NCBI GenBank assembly: GCA_024281825.1
Contig: JAMWZY010000010.1
Coordinates: forward strand, 1 to 64,000
DNA: 64,000 nucleotides
Direction of reading: 5' to 3'
Source: Nitrosomonas sp.
GTDB lineage: Bacteria; Pseudomonadota; Gammaproteobacteria; Burkholderiales; Nitrosomonadaceae
Made by a program: the position numbers and the translations under genes. Shown piece after piece: positions 38,865 through 48,513 of the stretch. Below the pieces are notes generated by a model. The model was not told where the DNA came from. It worked only from the letters and a program-made list of their open reading frames with translations, and made no database searches. Each line of letters begins with the position of its first letter. Within the stretch, counting starts at the first letter, position 1.

Positions 38865-39221
38865 TTAAACGGTCTTGCCGCGATATATCACCATGGCGGT
38901 ACCTTGCGACTGGTTGAAATTGTTGTATCCAATTAAACGAACATGATTATTCGGATTGGCTTTATGACACGCGGCGGCTTCTGCCAGTACGCGGTCTACA
39001 TCGGTTTCACCAAACATGGGCAGCTTCCACATATACCAGTAGGAGTCCATGACATATTCAGGTTCCGTATGTTCGATGGCCGGATTCCAACCTTTACTGA
39101 TTAAATACTGCACTTGCTTTTTGATATCCTTGTCAGCCATTGCAGGCAGGTAGGAAAATGTTTCAAACTTACGGCTTGCTGGATCACTGACACGTGATTT
39201 GTAATCGATTACTTCACTCAT
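38865..39221 (-). CDS. cbbS: RuBisCO small subunit, form IA
   Basis: A 118-residue small subunit of form I RuBisCO. Typical segments [23 protein letters not shown], then [20 protein letters not shown] and [23 protein letters not shown] are present. It lies 80 bases after cbbL in the same operon, with a GAGGA ribosome binding site. The lack of csoS2 or other shell genes indicates the cytosolic, non-carboxysomal form IA variety with cbbQO. Confidence 0.97.
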   Translation of the reverse strand: MSEVIDYKSRVSDPASRKFETFSYLPAMADKDIKKQVQYLISKGWNPAIEHTEPEYVMDSYWYMWKLPMFGETDVDRVLAEAAACHKANPNNHVRLIGYNNFNQSQGTAMVIYRGKTV

Positions 39222-39300
39222 TATTTATTCCTCATTTTTAGAGAGATGAAGAAGAAAAGCAATGTTAGCCATCGGCTCTTCTTCTTTAATTATATATTGC

Positions 39301-40722
39301 TTACTTATGGGCTACGTCCAGCTTGTCAACAGTATCAAACTCGAACTTGATCTCTTTCCATGTTTCCATGGCGATTTTCAGTTCAGGGCTGCTTTTGGCT
39401 GCTTTGGTTAGAATCGCTTTGCCTTCTTTCTCGATTTCAACGCCTTGGTTACGCGCTTCTACGCAGGCTTCCAATGCAACACGGTTAGCGGCGGCACCAG
39501 CAGCGTTACCCCATGGATGACCCAGGGTACCACCACCAAACTGCAAGCAGGCATCGTCACCGAAGATTGCGACCAGCGCTGGCATATGCCAAACGTGAAT
39601 ACCACCCGAAGCGACCGGGAATACGCCTGGCATGGAACCCCAATCTTGATCGAAGAACAGGCCGCGACTACGGTCTTCTTTGATGAACTTGTCGCGCATG
39701 GTATCAATCCAGCCGAGGGTTGCTGCACGGTCGCCTTCCAGTTTACCGACCACGGTACCGGAGTGCAGGTGATCGCCACCTGACAAACGCAGTACTTTGG
39801 TTAAAACGCGGAAATGAATACCATGATGCGGATTGCGATCGAGCACAGCGTGCATTGCACGGTGGATGTGCAACAGCATTCCATTATTACGGCACCAGTT
39901 AGCCAGACCCGTATTGGCAGTCAAACCACCCGTCAAGTAGTCATGCATGATGATCGGCGCGCCTAATTCTTTAGCAAACTCGGCACGTTTGTACATTTCT
40001 TCCGGGGTTGGCGCTGTTACGTTCAGGTAATGACCTTTACGTTCTCCGGTTTCACGTTCGGCTTTTTGGCAAGCTTCCACCACGAATTGGAAACGATCGC
40101 GCCAACGCATGAAAGGCTGGCTGTTAACGTTTTCATCGTCCTTGGTCAGATCCAGGCCGCCGCGCAGACATTCGTATACGGCACGACCATAATTTTTGGC
40201 GGACAGACCCAGTTTAGGTTTAATGGTGCAACCTAACAGCGCGCGGCCATATTTATTCAAACGATCGCGTTCCACTTGAATACCTGTTGGAGGTCCACCG
40301 CATGTTTTGACATAAGCAATCGGAAAACGAACATCTTCCAGACGCAATGCGCGTAACGCTTTAAAACCAAACACGTTACCTACCAGCGAGGTCAACACGT
40401 TAACGACAGAACCTTCTTCAAACAGATCGATTGGGTAAGCTACGAAAGCGTAGAAACAAGTGTCATCCCCAGGTACGTCTTCAATCTTATACGCACGCCC
40501 TTTGTAGTAATCCAGATCGGTAAGCAGATCAGTCCACACCGTGGTCCAAGTGCCTGTGGAAGATTCTGCAGCTACTGCAGCAGCGACTTCTTCACGAGGT
40601 ACGCCGGCTTGAGGCGTAATTTTGAAACATGCCAGAAGATCGGTATCCAGCGGCGTGTAATCAGGGGTCCAGTAAGTTTGTCGATATTCTTTTACACCAG
40701 CATTATATATTTTTACGGCCAT
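39301..40722 (-). CDS. cbbL: RuBisCO large subunit, form IA
   Basis: A 473-residue large subunit of form I RuBisCO fixing CO2 on ribulose 1,5-bisphosphate. The active site is complete: TIKPKLGLS (K168), [11 protein letters not shown] with the carbamylated K194, D196, E197, and the loop 6 region with [14 protein letters not shown] 40722 is chosen over 40767 because GGAGAAG precedes it and the protein then starts MAVKIYNAG like form IA homologues. The sequence resembles Nitrosomonas europaea form IA as I recall it. It is the first gene of cbbLS-cbbQO, divergent from cbbR. Confidence 0.98.
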   Translation of the reverse strand: MAVKIYNAGVKEYRQTYWTPDYTPLDTDLLACFKITPQAGVPREEVAAAVAAESSTGTWTTVWTDLLTDLDYYKGRAYKIEDVPGDDTCFYAFVAYPIDLFEEGSVVNVLTSLVGNVFGFKALRALRLEDVRFPIAYVKTCGGPPTGIQVERDRLNKYGRALLGCTIKPKLGLSAKNYGRAVYECLRGGLDLTKDDENVNSQPFMRWRDRFQFVVEACQKAERETGERKGHYLNVTAPTPEEMYKRAEFAKELGAPIIMHDYLTGGLTANTGLANWCRNNGMLLHIHRAMHAVLDRNPHHGIHFRVLTKVLRLSGGDHLHSGTVVGKLEGDRAATLGWIDTMRDKFIKEDRSRGLFFDQDWGSMPGVFPVASGGIHVWHMPALVAIFGDDACLQFGGGTLGHPWGNAAGAAANRVALEACVEARNQGVEIEKEGKAILTKAAKSSPELKIAMETWKEIKFEFDTVDKLDVAHK

Positions 40723-40920
40723 AGTTTCTTCTCCAGTTAAATTCCACTCGACTCCAGTCAGCAACACAGACAGAAAAGAGAGGATATTGCGTTACAAACA
40801 TCAAACATGACTACTCAAAGCTATGAAATGCACTATAGCGTTATTTATCTATAAGAACAAATCAGTAATTCTAATATTTATGATAAGGTTATAGTTATGA
40901 ACATTTTACTGAGATGATAC
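40723..40920. promoter_or_regulatory. cbbL/cbbR divergent control region
   Basis: A 198-base AT-rich region between divergent cbbL and cbbR. It has two small dyads, TTAT-CT-ATAA at 40845-40854 and TTAT-G-ATAA at 40878-40886, both of the kind LysR regulators bind. CbbR usually binds between the two genes and activates cbbL. The exact -35/-10 elements are not clear. Confidence 0.6.
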
Positions 40921-41835
40921 ATGCTACATCTTACGCTACGACAGTTAAAAGTATTTGAATCCGTTGCAAGAAATTTGAGTTATTCAGGTGCAGCGAATGA
41001 ATTGCACTTAACTCAACCCGCTGTTTCGATGCAGATTAAACAGCTTGAAGATAACATAAATTTACCGTTGTTTGAACAGCTTGGTAAACGTATCTTTTTA
41101 ACCGAGGCCGGACAAGAGCTTTACCAGTATAGCCGTGCGATTTCACAGCAGTTAGCTGATCTGGAAGTGGCTTTGGACGAACTCAAGGGAATGGAGCGAG
41201 GTAAGCTGAATATCTCTGTGGTGACTACTGCAAATTATTTTGCTCCCCACTTGCTGGCAAAGTTTTGTCAACGCTATACAGGTGTGACGGTTAGCTTGAA
41301 TGTTTCAAATCGTGAAACGGTTCTGAAGCAACTGAGTGATAATTTGATCGATTTGGCAATCATGGGGCAACCGCCTGATCACTTAGATATTGACAGTCAA
41401 TCTTTCATGGAAAATCCATTGGTCGTTGTTGCTCCGCCCAATCATCCCTTGTGTAAAGAAAAAAACATCGCGGTGAAACGATTGGCGAGTGAAATATTTT
41501 TAGTACGCGAATCAGGCTCAGGAACACGCAGTGCGATGGAGCGGTTTTTTGCTGCTCATGAAATCAAAATTAACAAAGGGATGGAAACGGATACTACTGA
41601 AGCGATCAAACAAGCGGTTCAAGCAGGTATGGGGCTGGGTATCATGTCAAGGCATACCGTTGAATTGGAGCTTGAAACTGAGCGGCTAAAAATTCTCGAT
41701 ATCCAAAATTTTCCGATTATGCGCTATTGGCATGTTGTTAACCGGAAAAATAAACGACTTTCGAACGTTGCCAATACGTTTCGGGATTTTTTACTGCGCG
41801 AAGCCGAAGCACTAATGCATGAGTCGAAAACATGA
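40921..41835 (+). CDS. cbbR: LysR-type regulator CbbR
   Basis: A 304-residue LysR regulator. The N-terminal winged helix-turn-helix (LRQLKVFESVARNLSYSGAANELHLTQPAVSMQIKQLE) is complete, followed by the periplasmic-binding-protein-like effector domain. Divergence from cbbL and overall resemblance to CbbR identify it as the activator of CO2 fixation genes; in this family metabolites such as NADPH or RuBP tune binding. It probably represses its own promoter. Confidence 0.93.
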   Translation: MLHLTLRQLKVFESVARNLSYSGAANELHLTQPAVSMQIKQLEDNINLPLFEQLGKRIFLTEAGQELYQYSRAISQQLADLEVALDELKGMERGKLNISVVTTANYFAPHLLAKFCQRYTGVTVSLNVSNRETVLKQLSDNLIDLAIMGQPPDHLDIDSQSFMENPLVVVAPPNHPLCKEKNIAVKRLASEIFLVRESGSGTRSAMERFFAAHEIKINKGMETDTTEAIKQAVQAGMGLGIMSRHTVELELETERLKILDIQNFPIMRYWHVVNRKNKRLSNVANTFRDFLLREAEALMHESKT

Positions 41836-41940
41836 AGCAAAATCACAATTCTTGATTTTTACCTAAGGATTGCGTCCTTGTAATTCTTATGGATCGGTTC
41901 AGTTTTGCGGTACTATTTCAGATTTGGATGAAATGTTTTT

Positions 41941-42744
41941 TTGGGCTATCGGCGATCAGTGAAAACTAAAATATCTTCCGCATTGATAAATCGCATTATT
42001 TTATTAGGTGCAAGTAATTTGACGCTTTCGCTGCGCTTGGCAATCCAGGCTATACAGCAACGGTTAGACAGCCCGAGCGAGGTATTGGTGGCAGTGGGGC
42101 ATGGTCGCGCGTATGGCATTTGCAGCAGTATTATGCAACGTAAACTGCCAGGGATTCTTGACAGTGGATTGTGGACACAGCTTGCCGTAAGCGAACCATT
42201 ACCCAGTTATGCATTGCTGACAGATATTGGTAATGACATATTATATGAATTATTACCTGGACAAATTTTAAGTAGCATTGAGCGGTGTATCGATCAGTTA
42301 CAACAACAATCTGCACAAATCGTCATGACCAATTTGCCTCTTGCATCGATTGAAAGCCTTACTGAAAGGCGATATCTGTTTTTTCGGAACATTTTTTACC
42401 CTTTTTGTCAGCTGTCGCGGGATATTACGGTGCAGCGTGCACGTGAATTGCATGCGGGCTTGATTACGTTAGCGGCGCGCAAAAATATTACGTTATATGA
42501 GCAAGATCCACATTGGTTTGGGCCGGATGGTATCCATGTGGATTATTGGAAACGCCAAGCATTTTATCAAAATGTTGCAGGGTATTTCCATGTGTCCAAG
42601 CCGGAAGCTGCCAAAACTAATCCGGTATCACTGGCTTGGCAACGGAGACCTACATTCGCTTTTAAAACCCTATTTGGCTATGATTTACATTGCCCGCAAC
42701 CAAGCGGGTTGCTGGCAAATGGGTCAAGCGTTTGTAAATACTAG
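41941..42744 (+). CDS. SGNH/GDSL hydrolase-like protein
   Basis: About 267 residues. The SGNH hydrolase blocks appear in order: GASNLTLS near the start (nucleophile Ser block I), TDIGNDILY (block III Asn) and DPHWFGPDGIHVD (Asp and His of block V). The Gly of block II may be in VGHGRAYG. Substrate is unknown. The start is uncertain: TTG 41941 or GTG 41959; no good ribosome binding site. It is downstream of cbbR in the same direction but 105 bases away. Confidence 0.72.
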   Translation: MGYRRSVKTKISSALINRIILLGASNLTLSLRLAIQAIQQRLDSPSEVLVAVGHGRAYGICSSIMQRKLPGILDSGLWTQLAVSEPLPSYALLTDIGNDILYELLPGQILSSIERCIDQLQQQSAQIVMTNLPLASIESLTERRYLFFRNIFYPFCQLSRDITVQRARELHAGLITLAARKNITLYEQDPHWFGPDGIHVDYWKRQAFYQNVAGYFHVSKPEAAKTNPVSLAWQRRPTFAFKTLFGYDLHCPQPSGLLANGSSVCKY

Positions 42745-42855
42745 CTTACTCGCTAAGAATGTGTGAAAGTATGAGTGAGTCGTATTAAGCAAATCGATCG
42801 ATCCTAGTGCGATATTATAAAAATAACGAGTTTGAGTGAAAGGAATGCATTAAAG

Positions 42856-43092
42856 ATGTCTACACAGAATCCTAATAATCAACATAAACCTGTTGTATCC
42901 ACAGCGCTAAATATTACAATTATTATTGCAACAGTGATATTTCCGGTAGTAGGACTGCTCATGGGGCTTACTTATTTGCGCAAAGATCATCCGGATGCCA
43001 AAAAAATAGGAAAAATTTGGCTGATATTGGGCGTAATAATGGTCGTAGCAAATATTGTCCTAATCAGTATGATGCGACAATCATCAAATTGA
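42856..43092 (+). CDS. small two-helix membrane protein
   Basis: A 78-residue protein. After a polar N-terminus (STQNPNNQHKPVVS) it has two hydrophobic helices (LNITIIIATVIFPVVGLLMGLTYL and IWLILGVIMVVANIVLIS) joined by a charged loop RKDHPDAKKIGK. This resembles small DUF4190-like membrane proteins, with no established function. ATG 42856 is used; a TTG at 42832 would lengthen it by eight residues. Confidence 0.6.
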   Translation: MSTQNPNNQHKPVVSTALNITIIIATVIFPVVGLLMGLTYLRKDHPDAKKIGKIWLILGVIMVVANIVLISMMRQSSN

Positions 43093-43124
43093 TGCCGTGA
43101 AGTACCGCTTTGTTTATTCAAATT

Positions 43125-43150
43125 AGAAATCCCAGGAAGTTGGGATTTCT
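43125..43150. terminator. bidirectional terminator between small membrane gene and ppa
   Basis: AGAAATCCCA (43125-43134) and TGGGATTTCT (43141-43150) form a perfect ten-base stem with a six-base loop. It lies between convergent genes, so a shared terminator is likely; the T/A-rich ends of the stem serve both directions. Confidence 0.85.
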
Positions 43151-43159
43151 ATCTCAGTT

Positions 43160-43708
43160 TTAAAACATGGGCTTATCTTTGGTGGAATTGAAACGTTCAA
43201 TACCCGAAGTAATCTCTAGTTTTGCAGATTCCACGCCGTCCCAGCCTTTAATTTTGACCCACTTACCTGTTTCTAGATCTTTGTAGTGAGAGAAAAAATG
43301 GGAAATCTGAGAACGCACAAGCTCGGGCAAATCTTCACAAGTTGCAATTTTTTCATAGAGGTTGCAGAGCTTAGTGATAGGCACAGCCAGCAGTTTTGCG
43401 TCTTCACCCGCTTCATCGCACATCCGCAATACACCCAGTGGTCTACATCGGACAACGACGCCTGTGATTAACGGTACGGGTGAAATCACTAAAACATCTA
43501 CAGGATCACCATCATCTGATAACGTATGTGGGATATAGCCATAGTTGCAAGGGTAGTGCATGCACGTTGACATAAATCGATCGACAAACATTGCCCCGGT
43601 GGCTTTATCGACTTCATATTTGATAGGATCTGAGTTCATTGGGATTTCAATGATGACATTAAAATCATTCGGAATATCATTTCCGGAGCCTACACGATCA
43701 AGATTCAT
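43160..43708 (-). CDS. ppa: inorganic pyrophosphatase
   Basis: A 182-residue family I soluble pyrophosphatase. The signature [11 protein letters not shown] with its metal-binding aspartates, the [19 protein letters not shown] segment and the KLLAVPI region are present. It drives biosynthetic reactions by removing pyrophosphate. GGAG precedes the ATG. It is divergent from prk across 500 bases, close to the CO2 fixation genes. Confidence 0.95.
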   Translation of the reverse strand: MNLDRVGSGNDIPNDFNVIIEIPMNSDPIKYEVDKATGAMFVDRFMSTCMHYPCNYGYIPHTLSDDGDPVDVLVISPVPLITGVVVRCRPLGVLRMCDEAGEDAKLLAVPITKLCNLYEKIATCEDLPELVRSQISHFFSHYKDLETGKWVKIKGWDGVESAKLEITSGIERFNSTKDKPMF

Positions 43709-44207
43709 TTTTTCTCCACATAAATACAGATAACTGTTTCATCAATAATAATCAGAAAATACTTGTATTAAATACATTCAGCTAAAAGAACTGATTGATA
43801 ATTTTATACAGCCAAACTGAAAGGTATTCGGTTATGAAAGCATTTTTAACCATGCTTTTTGATGCATAGCATGTTTTTTCAAGGGACAGCCAAGAAATTG
43901 TTCAATAAAACTGCACAAACTGCATAGAAGCGAATGAATTATGGTAACTTTTTGAGGTTGTAACAGCGTTAGAATAACACGAAAGATAATTCCTTCATGA
44001 ACTTGGTATAATAGCTTTCAAGTTATTTAAATTTCAAGTGATCATATTGTAACTTACAACCATTTAATTTCTAGAATCGTTACCTTATCTTCTGTCATCT
44101 ACTGTGAGCAAAATAATCATAATAGCCTCACAAAACAATACTGTAAGTATGATAATGATACGAAATTTTAATCTTTTTCGTTTTTTGATATTTTAGGGGG
44201 AATGAGT
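43709..44207. promoter_or_regulatory. AT-rich region between divergent ppa and prk
   Basis: About 500 bases with no supported gene. It holds a TATAAT at about 44007-44012 and a direct repeat of TTTCAAGT about 16 bases apart near 44020, possible sites for prk control by CbbR or another factor. A clear AGGGGG lies seven bases before the chosen prk start. Confidence 0.45.
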
Positions 44208-45077
44208 ATGTCGCAAAAACACCCGGTTATTGCAGTAACCGGATCATCAGGTGCAGGTACTTCAACAGTTAAAAGCAGTTTTGAGCAAATTTTTCGCCGT
44301 CAAAAGCTTAAGGCGACCATCGTAGAAGGCGATAGCTTTCACCGCTATGATCGGGAAGCTATGAAAAATGCGGTCATAGAATCTGAAAAGAATAATGGGC
44401 GTCCGATCAGCCATTTTGGTCCGGAAGCGAATGAGTTTGAAAAATTAGAAGCTTTATTCAAGGAATATAGCGATACTGGCAGAGGACAAACGCGCCTATA
44501 TCTGCATAATGATGAAGAAGCCGAACCCTGGCAGCAAAAAGCAGGCACTTTTACCCCTTGGAAAGACATTGAGGCGGGTTCCGATCTGTTGTTTTACGAA
44601 GGATTACATGGCGGTGTAAAAACCGACAGCGCGGATGCAGCAAAGCATGTTGATTTGCTCGTGGGGGTGGTGCCTATTGTAAATTTGGAATGGATTCAAA
44701 AAATTTACCGTGACACCAGTGCACGTGGCTATTCTGCAGAAGCGGTCACGCAAACCATTTTGCGGCGTATGCATGATTATGTGCACTACATAACGCCCCA
44801 GTTTTCACGCACACATATTAATTTTCAACGCGTTCCGACTGTCGATACTTCCAATCCATTTATTGCGCGCGCCATTCCAACCTTAGATGAAAGTCTGGTT
44901 GTGATCCGCTTTAGGAATCCGCAAGGGGTTGATTTTCCTTTCTTGTTAAACATGATTCATGATTCTTTTATGTCCCGTCCTAATACGATTGTTGTTCCTG
45001 GCGGTAAAATGGGAATGGCGATTGAATTAATTTTAACGCCATTAATTTTGGATATTGTTGCAAAAAGTAGAGCATAA
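44208..45077 (+). CDS. prkB: phosphoribulokinase
   Basis: A 289-residue bacterial-type phosphoribulokinase producing RuBP for RuBisCO. Walker A GSSGAGTS is at residues 12-19, with VEGDSFHRYDR after it and DLLFYEGLHGG, which are family signatures. ATG 44208 is preferred over 44202 because AGGGGG lies seven bases upstream, too close to the first. The gene is 3.5 kb from cbbL and is transcribed separately. Confidence 0.94.
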   Translation: MSQKHPVIAVTGSSGAGTSTVKSSFEQIFRRQKLKATIVEGDSFHRYDREAMKNAVIESEKNNGRPISHFGPEANEFEKLEALFKEYSDTGRGQTRLYLHNDEEAEPWQQKAGTFTPWKDIEAGSDLLFYEGLHGGVKTDSADAAKHVDLLVGVVPIVNLEWIQKIYRDTSARGYSAEAVTQTILRRMHDYVHYITPQFSRTHINFQRVPTVDTSNPFIARAIPTLDESLVVIRFRNPQGVDFPFLLNMIHDSFMSRPNTIVVPGGKMGMAIELILTPLILDIVAKSRA

Positions 45078-45173
45078 CAATAGCTCTGGTATTTTTGCTT
45101 GAGTGTTCTTAAGGATCGTAAAAGCACCAATTCCTGGGACGCTGAATCAGTTTTTTTCAACCGCTTCATAATA

Positions 45174-45196
45174 ATGGCCGGGATTTTCTCGGCCAT
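45174..45196 (+). terminator. hairpin between prk and uvrD
   Basis: ATGGCCG (45174-45180) pairs perfectly with CGGCCAT (45190-45196) around a nine-base loop. A T-rich stretch follows right at the uvrD start. It may terminate prk transcription or affect uvrD translation, as it ends nine bases before the ATG and leaves no clear ribosome binding site. Confidence 0.6.
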
Positions 45197-45205
45197 CCTT
45201 ATTTT

Positions 45206-47407
45206 ATGAGTTCGTTATTGTCTGATTTAAATCCGCAGCAACTGGAAGCAATCACGCTACCACATCAGTCGGTACTGATTTTAGCAGGGGCCGGCAGTGG
45301 TAAAACACGTGTGTTGACAACACGTATTGCTTATCTCATTCAAACCGGTCAAGTTACTCCTCACGGCATTCTCGCGGTAACTTTTACGAACAAAGCCGCC
45401 AAAGAGATGTTGACACGGATTACCGCGATGTTGCCGATTAACCCGAGAGGCATGTGGGTCGGTACTTTTCATGGATTATCCCACCGTTTGTTAAGGACAC
45501 ATTTCCAGGATGCCGGTTTACCGCAAGCTTTCCAGATTCTAGATTCGTCAGATCAACTGGCATTCATAAAACGGCTGATGAAAGATCTGTCCGTCGATGA
45601 AAAAAAGATTGCGCCCAGGCAAGTGCAATGGTTTATTAACAATGCCAAGGAGGCCGGTTTGCGCGCCGCATTTGTGACCGTGGATGATGCTTTTTCATCT
45701 CGTTTACTCGAACTTTATCAAGTATATGAGCAACAGTGCTATAAAGCTGGCGTGGTCGATTTTGCGGAGTTACTGCTACGCAGTTATGAATTGTTACAAC
45801 GCAACCAGATTTTATGCGCACACTACCGTGAACGATTTTATCATATTTTAATTGATGAATTCCAAGACACTAATACGTTGCAGTATCAATGGATTAAGCT
45901 TCTGGCAGGTGTGCAGGTTGCTCAGGAATCAAGTGCAGCGGTCTTTGCTGTGGGTGATGACGACCAAAGCATATATGCGTTCCGTGGTGCTAATACGGGT
46001 AATATGAAAGAGTTCGAGCGGGATTTTAAGATTTCCAAAATCATCAAACTCGAACAAAATTATCGTTCGCATGGCAATATTTTGGATGCGGCCAATGCAT
46101 TAATTGGTAATAATACGGATCGCCTGGGCAAGAATCTCTGGACGGAAGAAGGTAAAGGTGAACCGGTAAGGGTCTACAATGCACCGAATGATTTTGACGA
46201 AGCGGCCTTTATCGTCGATGAAGTGAAAGCTTTGCGTGCTGAAGGCATTGCACTGTACGATATGGCGCTGCTGTATCGATCTAATGCGCAATCGCGCATA
46301 CTGGAGCATAGTTTATTCAATGCGGCGATACCCTATCGAGTTTATGGCGGCATGCGTTTTTTTGATCGGCAGGAAATCAAACATGCACTCGCTTATTTGC
46401 GCCTAATCGCCAATCCCGAAGACGATAACGCGCTATTACGGGTGATCAACTTTCCAGCGCGTGGCATTGGTACGCGTAGCCTAGAACAATTGCAAGCCAT
46501 GGCTAAAGTGAGGGGCATAAGTTTGTGGGCAGCAGCTGTCCAGCAGTCAGGTGGGCAAAATTCTTTAATACCGCAAGTGGATTCCGAAAAAAACCTCAAA
46601 GGTATTGCCGGATTTGTTCAGCGCATAGCAGCACTGCGTGAACGTTGCGCTACTTTGCTGTTACCGCAAATTGTCGAACAAATGCTCAGCTCCAGTGAAT
46701 TAATCACGCATTATGCTAAAGAACGTGAAGGTGCAGACCGGCTGGAAAACCTCAAAGAATTGGTCAATGCTGCTGCCAGTTTTATACATGAAGCAGGCAG
46801 TGATAGTTTAACGGAATTTCTTGCACATGCTTCGTTGGAAGCAGGGGAACATCAAGCTGGGAATGGCCAAGATGCATTGCAACTGATGACGGTGCATGCT
46901 GCAAAAGGATTGGAATTTCATGCGGTATTCTTAAGCGGGCTAGAAGAAGGGCTTTTCCCCCACGAAAATAGCATGAACGAAGCCGATGGTATTTTTGAAG
47001 AACGGCGCTTGATGTATGTGGCGATGACGCGCGCACGTCGCCGTTTGTATTTAAGCTTTGCACAAAGCCGCATGCTACATGGCCAAACGCGCTACAACGT
47101 CGTATCGCGCTTTTTGCATGAAATCCCTGAAGATTGCATAAAATGGCTACAGCCTGCGACCCATGCGTTCAATTCCAAAATAAGCAATGCGGGCAACGCA
47201 AAAGCGAAAGATTGGAATCATTCGCCGATAAAAGCTCTGTCGGCTTATCCATGGAGAATGGGACAAAAAGTCGTTCATGCCAAATTTGGCATCGGTATTA
47301 TTGTCAATTTCGAAGGCACCGGTAGCGATGCACGCGTGCAGGTTAATTTCGAAAATTCCGGAATTAAGTGGTTGTTAGTAGAATATGCCAAGCTTGTGTC
47401 GGCTTAG
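45206..47407 (+). CDS. uvrD: DNA helicase II UvrD
   Basis: A 733-residue SF1 helicase of UvrD type acting in mismatch and nucleotide excision repair. Walker A GAGSGKT is at residues 28-34; DEFQDTN, QSIYAFRGAN, the QNYRS motif and the VAMTRARRRL motif VI are present, and a C-terminal UvrD-type Tudor region (GQKVVHAKFGIGIIVNFEG) distinguishes it from Rep. Length is normal. The ATG at 45206 lacks an obvious ribosome binding site and lies just after a hairpin. Confidence 0.96.
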   Translation: MSSLLSDLNPQQLEAITLPHQSVLILAGAGSGKTRVLTTRIAYLIQTGQVTPHGILAVTFTNKAAKEMLTRITAMLPINPRGMWVGTFHGLSHRLLRTHFQDAGLPQAFQILDSSDQLAFIKRLMKDLSVDEKKIAPRQVQWFINNAKEAGLRAAFVTVDDAFSSRLLELYQVYEQQCYKAGVVDFAELLLRSYELLQRNQILCAHYRERFYHILIDEFQDTNTLQYQWIKLLAGVQVAQESSAAVFAVGDDDQSIYAFRGANTGNMKEFERDFKISKIIKLEQNYRSHGNILDAANALIGNNTDRLGKNLWTEEGKGEPVRVYNAPNDFDEAAFIVDEVKALRAEGIALYDMALLYRSNAQSRILEHSLFNAAIPYRVYGGMRFFDRQEIKHALAYLRLIANPEDDNALLRVINFPARGIGTRSLEQLQAMAKVRGISLWAAAVQQSGGQNSLIPQVDSEKNLKGIAGFVQRIAALRERCATLLLPQIVEQMLSSSELITHYAKEREGADRLENLKELVNAAASFIHEAGSDSLTEFLAHASLEAGEHQAGNGQDALQLMTVHAAKGLEFHAVFLSGLEEGLFPHENSMNEADGIFEERRLMYVAMTRARRRLYLSFAQSRMLHGQTRYNVVSRFLHEIPEDCIKWLQPATHAFNSKISNAGNAKAKDWNHSPIKALSAYPWRMGQKVVHAKFGIGIIVNFEGTGSDARVQVNFENSGIKWLLVEYAKLVSA

Positions 47408-47606
47408 CTTAAAGATATCACACGAAGTTCTTGGCAGGACGAAACTTTCACGAGATACCAGCATTGCTGTGTCTAGCCCAAGAGAGTAAGCATTGAGCCA
47501 TACTGTGCTCGATATCAATCAACCTCAGTACCGCATCAACACTTTAGTTATTCGCATAAGCATTCTGCTGCGTTAGCTGGTGCTCGAAAATAGGGGGTTG
47601 TGCTCC

Positions 47607-48461
47607 TTATTTGCTTTTAGAGTCTGAGTCATTATTTTGTGGAATGACGTCCTCTGCAGGTTTCTCATCGTGCTCTGTTTTTTGGGGGGCCTCTTGAGTG
47701 TTATGCCAATGGTTAGGCACACTTTGCGTTTCATGATCTTTGAACCGAATGGGTTCACCTAAGAAAATATCTTTATAGCTGACATACGTTGCAGCATATA
47801 GGGTTGGAATCAGGATCACTAGTCCTGCACCGTAGGGTAAAGCGCAAATGATTACTAATATCGTGGATGTAATCATAAACAGTAACAGTGGAATAAGATT
47901 TCGCAAACACGCAAGAAGGCTTTGTTGCATGGCCACCACGGGGGGCATTTTATGAAATACAACTAACATGGGTGCGAACCAGCTGGCCATCATCAAGGGG
48001 ATCGATAGCGTTAATACAATGAGAAGTGAAGTGAGCATACTGCTTGCTACGCCCATTAACTCTGTTTCATCGACTCGTTTTCCATATAACAGCATATCAG
48101 TCATGGCAGATCCACCAATTAATGCAGCAAGACCAGAAATCAAGATTAAGCCTGTCAAATAAATACCCCCGATGGTAATCAGCGCGGCAAAATTACTTTC
48201 TGCGGCAGAGAACAAATGGGTAATTTCAAGCGGCTTTCCTTCTTCTAGCGCACGACATCCTTGCATAATGCCACCCATCAACGCAGGATAAACCAATGTG
48301 AAAATAAAACTTCCAACCAGCGGAACCAAAGCAGTGGATATTGCGATGAGAAATAAAGCCCCACAAACCAGCACCCAGGATAGCGGCGCACGGCGAAATA
48401 AGTAAAAACCGCTTAGAAGCCACTGTAATCCTTGCTTGGTATTGACTTGATGAATTTCCAT
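47607..48461 (-). CDS. BPSS1780-family membrane protein
   Basis: A 284-residue membrane protein with about six hydrophobic segments. The GLQWLLSGFYLFRRAPLSWV start and LVYPALMGGIMQGCRALEEGKP match the BPSS1780 family of unknown function. The C-terminus is polar (HDEKPAEDVIPQNNDSDSKSK). ATG 48461 is used because GGAG lies eight bases upstream; a TTG at 48476 is less likely. It is the last gene of the leftward LOG, DUF2782, thrB cluster. Confidence 0.82.
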   Translation of the reverse strand: MEIHQVNTKQGLQWLLSGFYLFRRAPLSWVLVCGALFLIAISTALVPLVGSFIFTLVYPALMGGIMQGCRALEEGKPLEITHLFSAAESNFAALITIGGIYLTGLILISGLAALIGGSAMTDMLLYGKRVDETELMGVASSMLTSLLIVLTLSIPLMMASWFAPMLVVFHKMPPVVAMQQSLLACLRNLIPLLLFMITSTILVIICALPYGAGLVILIPTLYAATYVSYKDIFLGEPIRFKDHETQSVPNHWHNTQEAPQKTEHDEKPAEDVIPQNNDSDSKSK

Positions 48462-48513
48462 TATTGTGTTCTCCAAAATCGAAACTGAATTGAATACATT
48501 CTGAGGTAGGGTT

